Assembly: GCF_050624435.1 (NCBI RefSeq)
Contig: NC_134538.1
Location: 125,842,937-125,906,936 of the forward strand
Source of the DNA: Tenrec ecaudatus
Lineage: Eukaryota; Chordata; Mammalia; Afrosoricida; Tenrecidae
Direction: 5' to 3'
Length of the DNA stretch: 64,000 nt
Shown here one piece after another: positions 56,095 through 64,000 of the stretch (the first letter of the stretch is position 1; the number at the start of each line of letters is the position of its first letter). The notes under the pieces were generated by a model. That model searched no databases and had not been told where the DNA came from. It saw nothing but the letters and a program-made list of their open reading frames with translations. The translations under genes were made by a program, and so were the position numbers.

Positions 56095-56154
56095 GTATAA
56101 GCCGAACCCCAGTTTTTCAGCACATTTTTTTGTGCTGAAAAACTCGGCTTATAC
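56095..56154. repeat. Long hairpin at the right end of the DNA transposon
   Basis: gtataagccga (56095-56105) pairs with tcggcttatac (56144-56154), and inside it gtttttcagcaca (56112-56124) pairs with tgtgctgaaaaac (56131-56143) round a T6 loop. Confidence 0.92.
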
Positions 56155-56170
56155 ACGAGTATATACAGTA

Positions 56171-58343
56171 TATGTCACTAAACTGGAAATTAACAACAAC
56201 AAAATGACTGTCCTTTGATTTATGTACAGGTTCCACAGGAGCACAACCAAGTGTTCTGGAATTCAGATTCTTCCCAGTGTTGCCCAGAGTTTGTTATACC
56301 CACACAGAATGCCTTTGCACAGCGAAGCAAACACCTTGCTGATATTCTCTGCTTGCAGCCAAGGTCTGTCTGACATCAGCAATGATATCTCTTTTGCCAA
56401 ATCCTCTTCTGAGTCTGACCCTGGCAGCTCCCTGTCCATGTGCTGCTGCTACCAGTGCGGAATGATCGTCAGCGACATTTTACCAGCATGTGATTTTATT
56501 TGAAAATTTCTGTATTTTGTTGAGTCATCTTTGTTTTTCAGAATGGGCACAAACATGGATCTCTTCCAGTTGGCTTACCCAGCAAGGTAACTGTCTTCCA
56601 AACTTCCTGATACAGACGAGTGAATGTTTCCAGTCCTGCATTGGGGTTTGAAACATCTCCATAGGCATGTCATCACTTTCTGAAGCATGAGTTTTCCCCA
56701 GTTCCTTCCATGCAGCTTGGGCTTCTTCCTCCAATACCGCCAATTCTCGGTTGGATTATATTAAGCTTTGAAATGGTTGAATATTATTAGTATAGTGACG
56801 CTGTGTCCCTTCCATCTTCTTTAGATGCTACCTGCATAATTCAATATTTTGCTCAGAGATCCTCCAATCTTTGAACTCAAGGCTTCTTTCAACCTGAGAT
56901 ATACGGAACATCTTCCTTTTAGGCTTTCCAACACTAGGTCTTGCGGTAACCACTACACCACCAGGGCCCCGTCTGCCTTACAGGGTCACTGTAAGTCAAA
57001 GCTGACTCAATGGCAGTGGATATACTACTGTGTTTATAAATCAGTTCTCTGCGTGAAATAACAGAGATGTGATCTTAGGACCTTTGTTTCTACCATTTTA
57101 AGGGAATGTCCTATATTCATCAGCTTCACCTTGATCATGCTCTGGTAACAAACATCTCTCAAATCACAATACCTCACAATGAGTTATTGGTACCATTTAA
57201 AGCATGTTACATGTTAGCTACAGGTTAGTGGTTACTGCCCCACACCTTCCATCTGACAGCAAGTTGGAACGGCAGACCTTTCAATACTGGAACAGAAAGC
57301 CCAAAAGGTGGAGGGAAAAAGAAATGAGAAAGGGCAGAATTTCCCAAGGCCTCTTAATACTTTGCTCAAAGGTAGCATGTGTCCACTTTTACTTAAAGCC
57401 ATCAAAGCACATGGCAGTGAGGTGCAAAACAGCTGAATGACAAAGAGGTAAGGCAACATCCAACTGCTCACAGAAAACAACTGGGCACAAGAGCAAAGTC
57501 GTACAATCCAAGGTTAAGTTACCTCTAAAGGGACACTAAGCTGTTCACTGTCCTGAAATAAATTTAAACAAACCATCTTAATTCTTTTTCTTAAGGCTGT
57601 TCAATTTCCTGATGGTTTTCTTTCATAAGAGGCAGTAATCATTAAGCTCTTTTATCATCTTACTCGATGAATATTAGAATTTTCGTATGAGAGTTCACTT
57701 CAGACTCTCAAGAAGATGTTGACATCCCAGTCTGAAATGGTACATCCTAAGGAACCTGAGAATGTAGGCAGGAGAGCTATGATTTCCACTTGGCAATTAA
57801 GAACACTAATATCCTGAGAGACTAATTAAATTACTAAGGTTATAGTTATATGAAATAGTGTACCCTGAGCTTTAAATCTGAGAATCAAATAGCCAATACA
57901 CCATTCTTCCCATTTCATCCTGTGAAAGAAACCCTTATTATAGTGTTATATCATGGAATGAAGCAGTTCCATGATTCCTACTCTGCCTTGAAGGAACTTA
58001 AAGCCCTTTGGGATTCTTCTTACAGATAAGCCAATGCCCTAGTTAGGGTACCATGGACACAACTCCGGGGCATTCTGCTTTGGGCTTGGGCTTGCAGGTT
58101 TGACTGCAAGCTTGGACCAGAAAGGCCTGGCATGATGCCCTGGACCATCTGCTATTAGAAAAGGCTGTATTGTTTCCATTGGAAATTCTGTTATCACATC
58201 ACCGATTTCCTGCGTTGGGTTGATCAGAGAAAACCATAAGATTCCAAAGCAGATCTGTAATTATTGAATTCTTGTGAAAGGAATGATTCTCAGAGAAATC
58301 ACATTGTCTCTTAGCCAACCACATGAAGTATCTTCCTATAAAG
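56171..58343. other. Unclassified non-coding DNA with one small SINE remnant
   Basis: 56945-57030 is an AfroSINE-derived patch (gcggtaaccactacaccaccagggcccc joined to a sense-strand tail ggtcactgtaagtcaaagctgactcaatggcagtgg). The rest shows no gene or named repeat. The 72-codon minus frame at 56525-56743 is unrecognised. Confidence 0.45.
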
Positions 58344-58533
58344 CAGTGGTTCCCAACCTTCCTAATGCCTCGGCCCTTTAATACAGTTCCTCATGTTGTG
58401 GTGACCTCCAACCATAAAATTATTTTCGTTGCTACTTCATCACTAATTTTGCTAGTGTTATGAATCAGGCAACCCCTGTGAAAGGGTCATTTGACCCCCA
58501 AAGGAGTCACGACCCGCAGGTTGTTGAGGACTG
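58344..58533 (+). mobile_element. SPIN (hAT) MITE, near full length
   Basis: A 190-base element starting cagtggttcccaaccttcctaatgcc and carrying ccctttaatacagttcctcatgttgtggtgac, aaaattattttcgttgctacttca, cccctgtgaaagggtcatttgacccccaaagg and an end gcaggttg...gaggactg. This is the short non-autonomous form of SPIN, a hAT family spread by horizontal transfer among tetrapods. An internal segment seen in longer copies is missing. I find no matching 8-bp flanks. Strand is arbitrary. Confidence 0.93.
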
Positions 58534-58829
58534 TGGCCACAAAGGTGGCCACAAAGGGTACGGGATTTGAAGAGTGTTTTTAAGTTTCAGCAAGCAGTTG
58601 ATAATTTCCCTTAGCCATATAATTCACGAAACACATGGGGGAATTGTTCGCTGGCGGCATTGACTGGAAGCTGCGTCTGGAAGGGATTTTTATATGTTAG
58701 AATACTTCCCAAAGACATACCTCACAGGCTTTGCTCCTCAACATAACATACCAAAGGAATTTCTTTCTCCGTGAGGAATAAACAGGAATTGTATTTTAAT
58801 ATCTTTCTTGAATTTCTGACACTGATGTT

Positions 58830-59008
58830 CCTGTGGATTAGGTGTTGGGCTGCTCCCCACAAGGTCAGTTGTTCAAACCCCCCAGCTGCTCTGGGGGAGA
58901 AGGAGGTGCCTATCTGCTCTGATGTCCTTAATTATGTAAAGGTGAATAGCCTCAGACAACCACAGGTCCCTCTGAGTCAGGATCGACCTTGGTGGCAGCG
59001 AGTTTCTT
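58830..59008 (+). mobile_element. AfroSINE, sense, head shortened
   Basis: gttgggctgctccccacaaggtcagttgttcaaaccccccagctgctctgggggagaagg, tail ctctgagtcaggatcgaccttggtggcagcgag. Confidence 0.9.
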
Positions 59009-59227
59009 CTTTCTTTGTTGTTGCTGTTGATAATGATTCTCTAGAATTCTTTGACTGAGAGAACATTAGTAGTAGATACCTTATTAATAGGATTTCAGTA
59101 AACTATGTAGATTTTTTTAAGGGTTTTGGAGGAGACTTGAAAACTATATTAATGGAAAGGAAGAAGAGTAAGAAAGGGAGAATAAAAATACTGAAATAAG
59201 ACTTGCTGCTAAGTCTTCCAACAATAT
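59009..59227. other. Unclassified non-coding DNA
   Basis: Short spacer between two SINEs; nothing recognised. Confidence 0.4.
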
Positions 59228-59345
59228 AAGGTCATTTGGTGCTAATGAGTCGATTCCAACTCATAGCAACCATCGAGCAGAGCATACTGCTCACACATAG
59301 TTTTTGAGACTCACTCTGTACAGGAGCAGAGTACCAGCTATCGTT
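59228..59345 (-). mobile_element. AfroSINE fragment, antisense
   Basis: ggtgctaatgagtcgattccaactcatagcaaccatcgagcagagc is the tail; the head half is lost after about 59345. Confidence 0.8.
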
Positions 59346-60296
59346 GCCTACAGAGAAGCTACCGAAGTAAAAACAGCACTGGTCCAAAAATAGGGAAACA
59401 CTCAATGGATCAGAATGGTGTCCAGAAATATACAATAATATATAAGATGTGTAAGAATCCGTATATTCTGGATATATAAAAATTCAGTATCTGATAAAAA
59501 GATTTCACTCCAAATCCATGGAGAACATATTCCTAATGCAATAAATGATATTATAACTGGCTAGTGTTTTAGGGGAAAACATTCAGATTGCTACTATTCC
59601 TATGAAAAAATAAATTCCAGATGGATCAATGATTTAAGTATCAAAATGAGTACCAGTCACAAGTTCATATTTTTATAATGCAGTCTCCTTGGATGTATGT
59701 TTCATTGAAGAGGGTCTATTTTTACCTCAGTCCCCTTTGCATCCCTCGTATCTACCATAGCCACAGGAGAACTCAGGAAATAATTGTTAAATAAATGTGT
59801 GGCAGAATTCTTTACTGCATATTGTTTTTTACAGTGGGCCTGCACAGTTGTTTGGTGGATTGGAGATACTCGTGTCTAGGGCATGTGTAGGCACATGATT
59901 AACGATCATGACTAAGTATGCCAGGAGATAGATGATTGGAGCAAGAGGTTAGTGGGCTTGGCACCTCTCAACCAGCTCCTCTTCAAACTTTAGTAAGAGC
60001 CAGTTCTGCTGATCTATTGCAGTGTTGACACACTACGGTTTTATCTGGCTCCTCCCCATCAGATGAAAGGAAGATTTATAAATGGTGCTACCACGTCCAT
60101 TCTGATTCATCGTGACGCTGTGCAAAGAACTTACCAGGCAAAGCAGAAATCATTTTGGATGCTCCTTGGTCTACACTTGAGCATCACTCATTTATTTTGA
60201 AATGCAAACATGGGTCTTTGCAAGGCACTTCACAATCCAAAGTCTCCACCATCCCATCTGTCAGAGAAACCCTAAAATGAAATGATCCACTATAAC
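59346..60296. other. Mostly unclassified DNA, with an L2-like tail
   Basis: 59745-59815 (atctaccatagccacaggagaactcaggaaataattgttaaataaatgtg) resembles an L2 3' end. Otherwise nothing recognised. The last five bases (ataac) are the LTR's target duplication. Confidence 0.45.
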
Positions 60297-60849
60297 TGTG
60301 GTAGTTACATAATCTGATGTCAATTTGAAAGGGTGGAGTCTAGCCTGTCAATCATTGTATAGCCAACGAGGTCTCGTGTGTGGGCATGTCCTTCCCCTGA
60401 GGATTCTGGGAAAACTCAGTGATTTCCTCCTTGAAGGCGGGAGACACTTGTCTCACTCGGGTCACTTTCCTGGAGCCTCTTTACTGACATGGCTGACTCC
60501 TTGCAAGACATCCCTGAGAAGCCACGGGATCTACCTGATGCAGCCTTGGGTGCTGGGGAAGCCACTTGGAGACCGCTGCAGACGCTAAGATGCTTACAAT
60601 GCTACTGGATCCAAAGACTTTCTACCCACTGGCCTGTGATCATCCTGCATTTGGAGTCATTGCATGTGTTTCATGAGCCTGAAGAGGACTTTATTGATCA
60701 GTATTGGACATATGGGCTAATGTCAGACTTATGGGCTTGGACTGGACTGGGTTGGGATGCTTCCTTAATGTATAATTACCCTTTAGATAAAGCTCTCTGT
60801 CCACATGAGTATCTAGACGTTGTTTCCCTAGTCTACCTAGACTAACACA
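60297..60849 (+). mobile_element. Solo LTR, ERVL-like subfamily B, perfect TSD
   Basis: The best-preserved LTR in the window: 553 bases, TGTGGTAGTTAC at the start and CTAGACTAACACA at the end, flanked by ataac on both sides (60292-60296 and 60850-60854). TATA-like ctttagataaag occurs near 60781. There is no internal retroviral region, so it is a solo LTR left by recombination. A 118-codon frame inside it (60489-60845) is not known to be coding. Confidence 0.88.
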
Positions 60850-61051
60850 ATAACATTCTTGTTGCCAATTGCCACGTTCTCTTGTCTCAGCTGCATGAAG
60901 TTCATTCCATAGGGCAAAGCAGAACATGATTATTTTTGTGACCAGTGGCTGAGCCAGCTGAGAGTGCATCGAAATGGCAAATAAAGAAAGCAGCAGTTCC
61001 TTCCTCACTGTGACTATGGAAGCAGGGCCACCTGCATTTCAGCACCATTAA
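60850..61051. other. Unclassified spacer
   Basis: Short stretch between LTR and SINE; nothing recognised. Confidence 0.4.
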
Positions 61052-61242
61052 TGGGGGGCCCTAGTGGCGCAGTTGGGTTGCTAACTGCAAGGTCAACAGT
61101 TTGAAAACACCAGCCGCTTTATGAGAGAAAGATGGGGCTTCTTACTCCCACAGAGGCAGTTCTACCCTGTCCTATTAGGTCACTGTGAATCGGAATCAAC
61201 TTGGGGGCAGTAAGGCTCTTTGTGAGTTTGGTTTTTTTATGG
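61052..61242 (+). mobile_element. AfroSINE, sense, well preserved
   Basis: ggggggccctagtggcgcagttgggttgctaactgcaaggtcaacagtttgaaaac shows A- and B-box regions of the tRNA-like RNA polymerase III promoter; middle atgagagaaagatggggcttcttactcc; tail aggtcactgtgaatcggaatcaacttgggggcagtaagg, then ...gtttggttttttt. Confidence 0.93.
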
Positions 61243-62671
61243 AATTATAGTGGAAAGAGTCTGAGCTTTGGATCAAGACAGATCCAGCTCCAGTACATGG
61301 TTTAGATACACACTGAAGCCACAAGGAACTTGTATCACCCCTCTCTTTGGAAGACTCTGTCAAAGACCTATCTCTGGACTAGTTCACTGCTCATGCCATA
61401 CATCATAATCTCAACGCCGAGAGGGTAGGAGTCTTCTGGATAGATCTATCCTGTCGCCCTTCGAAGGCAGAGTCACCATAGGCGCTCAATGCACACTGAA
61501 TGATTTGTTTCACCAAATAAATAGCATGGCTAAGGTTATGACTGTTTTTGCAGTCTATTAATAACTCAGTCACAATCTCAAAGGACTAGGAATCTTTGGG
61601 CGGGTGGAGGCGGGGGGTGGCATTTTGTGGCTTTTTATTGAGATTGTGCAGAACCGTAAGAAAAAACCCAAACCATGCGTGTTAACTGTCTGTTGAAAAG
61701 GGCTCTTCAGAAACACTTCTTCAGGACAAAGCACATTCTCTCGTTAAAGGGTGCAGCCATCTATGTAAGACTGTGATGCTGTGATGTCACAGGGTGCCGT
61801 GGGTCGGTGACCCTGCCCAGGGGGGGTTCCTGAGATTGGGTGGCACAAGTAGAAAGAAATCCACTGTGAAGGTTGAGAAGAGTTCTTTGCTAAACAGTTC
61901 TGTGCCTGGGCACCGGCCTGACAGTGTGTAAAGCAAGAGAAATTCCATGTCCCCTTGGTATTTGTACACTAGGAACTTATGATGAAGAAGAGATTATAGA
62001 AATAAATTTACCTAATGTCCCTGTCTCTATTACTCCTCCTTTTGCTTCCTTCTACACTCAGCTCCCCACTCCCCCGCCTCCCCCCCCCCCAATTCTCTTC
62101 CTTTTTGCCCTAGTCTGGAGGAGAGACGGCCTTTCTGGAGTCTCCCTGCTCTCACTGCAGAGGCTATTGCTTCTTCTAAGTCACCATTACTACAAACTGG
62201 TCTTTAGGTCTGCTTGTTCTCCCACGTAATTGTACTGCTAACGGAAGTACTGAGGCGCTCAACCCTCCCACTTGGGTTTATGCTGTTTCGTTTCCACCAA
62301 CTCTCCAGTTTCCCCCCTTCATGCTGGCTGGTTGTATTACTGTACCTTCCTGTTCACGTATAAATTCTCCTTTAGGCCCTTTGCTTTGTTCATGAATGGG
62401 CTTGAGAGCATGTGTCGTCCTGTGTGTACTACCTTGACCATGGTTCCCCTCCCCGTGAGCCTGACTTGAGAAATGGCCGAGCTCTGAGCAAGTCCCAGCA
62501 CAACAGGCTTTGGGAGAATAACGTGATACTGTGGACTGGAAAGGAAGCACTTTGGACATTGAAGAGCTTTCTCACACCCTCAGATCATTCTAAATAGCCC
62601 TTTCCTCTTCCCACCAAGGGCAGTCTCATACTTTGATTCCTCACCAGCTGTGTTTGAAATAGTCACCTAAA
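61243..62671. other. Mostly unclassified DNA
   Basis: 61370-61520 contains an L2/MIR-like 3' end (gtaggagtcttctgg...gcgctcaatgcacactgaatgattt). 61600-61635 is G-rich and 62064-62092 C-rich. No gene recognised; openings at 61924-62597 look like chance. Confidence 0.42.
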
Positions 62672-62842
62672 TTTAGTCCCTGGTGGTTGGGCAGCTAACT
62701 GCAAGCTCAGCAGCTGGAAACCACCAGCTGCTCCACAGGCGAAAGACAAGGCTTCCTACTCCGGGAAAGAGTATACAGTCCCAGAAAGCTACGGAGGCAG
62801 TTCTACCCTGCTCTATAAGGCAGATATGAGGCAGAAGTGGAT
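62672..62842 (+). mobile_element. AfroSINE, sense, tail decayed
   Basis: tagtccctggtggttgggcagctaactgcaagctcagcagctggaaaccaccagctgctccacaggcgaaagac is typical; the end beyond about 62820 is degraded. Confidence 0.88.
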
Positions 62843-62844
62843 TT

Positions 62845-63800
62845 TCTTGTTATACCCTCCGTTTTTTGTTCACTCCCTCCCACCCCTCCCCTCTTCCTTT
62901 TCCCACCCTGTCCCTGCCCTCCTCTTAGTCATCAAAAACTTATATTTTGGTGTATAAAACACATTCTTTCCACTTTGTTTTTGCTTATAACAATGATGGC
63001 ATGAAATATTTATCTTTGTAAGACTGATTGTGCTTGCTAAACATAATGTTCTCTAGTTTTGTCCCTGTCGCTACGTGCTTAAGAGAGTTATCATTGTTTT
63101 TTGTTGAAGCATAACATTCCATAGTATGAATGTAGCAGAGCTTGTTTATCCATTCCTCTATAGTTGGTTTTTTTTTAGCTATTTCCATGTTGTTGTTTTT
63201 TCTATTGTGAAAATTGCTGCAATAAACATAGGTGTACAATATCTGTCCACATTCTATTCTTAATTTCTTGAGGGTATGCACCCAGCAGAAAGGCTGCTGG
63301 ATCATAAGGCACTTGGACTGGCATTTGTTTAAGAACGTGCCATGCTGACTTCTATCATGGCTGTACAAGTCTACAGCCCCACTGGCAATGTACACGTGCT
63401 CCTATCTCTCCAGCATTAATTCTTTTATGTTTTATTGAATATTGCCCAAAGTATCATTTGAGGTGATATCCCATTGTTTTCATTTGTTATCTCTCTTGTG
63501 GCTAATGATCTTAAGCATTTCTTCAGATGGTTGATGGCCACCTGGATGTCATCTCTGGTAAACTGTTATATATCTTGTGCCCATTTTTTGATCCGATGAT
63601 TTGCATTTTCCTGTTGTAGTTTTCTATAGATTTTGGAGATTAGCACTTTATCGAATGTATTCTACTGAATATTTTTTCCCAATCTGTGGGTTCTCTGTTG
63701 ACTCTTTTGATGAGGTCTTTTGTTGTGCATAAATATCATATTTTAAGTAGATATTCATTTTTTATTTTGTTTTCTATAGTGAGAATTTTGTTGTTGTTGA
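62845..63800 (-). mobile_element. Old L1 ORF2 end and 3' UTR, antisense
   Basis: The minus strand reads TIEEWINKLCYIHTMECYAS in the frame at 62985-63395, the conserved end of L1 ORF2. Plus-strand wording such as ggctgctggatcataaggc and cctggatgtcatctctgg extends it to about 63800. Frames are broken. Old copy. Confidence 0.9.
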
Positions 63801-64000
63801 GACCATCTGACATGACCAAGGTAGCCATGAGGGCTTGTTTCTCTAAAGTGTATAGCAAAGAAAGGCAACGTTTTCAGACATAACAAGGACCACCTAGAGT
63901 AATGGGACTCACCTCTTTTGAGGTTACACACCTTTGAAGTGTCACAACCAGTGCTGAGATAGACTATGAGTGATTTGTTACTAAGTGAGCAAAGTACCAA
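63801..64000. other. Unclassified non-coding DNA
   Basis: Nothing recognised up to the window edge. Confidence 0.4.

Larger units (their letters stand above)
55134..56168 (-). mobile_element. Pogo/Tigger-like DNA transposon, internally deleted
   Basis: A 1,035-base element flanked by TA on both sides (55132-55133 and 56169-56170). Its 25-bp ends match at 21 positions: ccatatatactcgaatataagccga at the left against the reverse complement of the right end. Each end repeats the motif actcg..tataagccga. Between them are a decayed minisatellite of ctgaaaaa units (55198-55285), a transposase C-terminal remnant on the minus strand, and a long hairpin at the right end. TA duplication and the transposase remnant place it in the Tc1/mariner superfamily, pogo branch. 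Most of the transposase, including its DNA-binding and catalytic core, is missing, so it was either moved by a related enzyme or deleted later. Confidence 0.85.

Noticed and set aside
60489-60845. 118-codon frame inside the LTR as a gene
   Set aside because: The same segment in the sister LTRs at 23698 and 21150 is interrupted, so the opening is not kept by selection.

Overview
This is nuclear DNA of a placental mammal, almost certainly an afrotherian and most likely a tenrec. Two things point there. About 25 copies or fragments of a tRNA-derived SINE of the AfroSINE type are scattered on both strands. Two copies of the SPIN hAT transposon are present, a horizontally transferred element reported from the tenrec but, as far as I recall, from no other afrotherian. 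The species call is inference. I see no intact host protein-coding gene; nearly everything I can recognise is transposon-derived, separated by stretches of old, unrecognised single-copy DNA.

Layout. 1-5.8 kb: AfroSINEs, three solo LTRs of an ERVL-like family (three with readable ends, two with good target duplications), and two fragments of an RTE (BovB-type) LINE. 5.8-9 kb: unrecognised DNA plus a decayed, antisense RPL10 retropseudogene that ends at a run of 19 C. 9-21 kb: old L1 ORF1-region DNA, RTE, LTR, a 5S rRNA pseudogene, SPIN, AfroSINE and MIR remnants. 21-30 kb: LTRs, an old antisense L1 ORF2 fragment carrying an inserted hAT element with an 8-bp target duplication, a SINE nested in an old L1, and two sense-strand L1 3' ends. 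30-46 kb: SINEs, a split MaLR-like LTR, an exon-like sequence at 37.1 kb, more L1 3' ends, RTE and a long CA repeat.

46.2-55.0 kb is the main feature: a full-length, young L1 retrotransposon of about 8.8 kb with a perfect 16-bp target-site duplication, GC-rich 5' UTR, ORF1, ORF2, a very long (2.6 kb) 3' UTR and an A-rich tail. Each ORF is open from end to end apart from one nonsense codon, so the copy is a near-intact but dead member of a lineage that was recently active. Its 3' UTR carries a 247-bp direct duplication that an older copy in the same window lacks, and its ORF1 coiled coil carries three tandem 21-bp (heptad-length) repeats.

55.1-56.2 kb holds a 1.0 kb DNA transposon with TA target sites and 25-bp inverted ends; it keeps the C-terminal end of a pogo/Tigger-type transposase. 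56-64 kb: SPIN, AfroSINEs, a solo LTR with a perfect 5-bp duplication, and an old antisense L1. The elements work in pairs typical of this clade: the RTE LINE and AfroSINE share a 3' tail, consistent with RTE supplying the SINE's reverse transcriptase. Boundaries of old repeats are approximate, since no alignment could be run.
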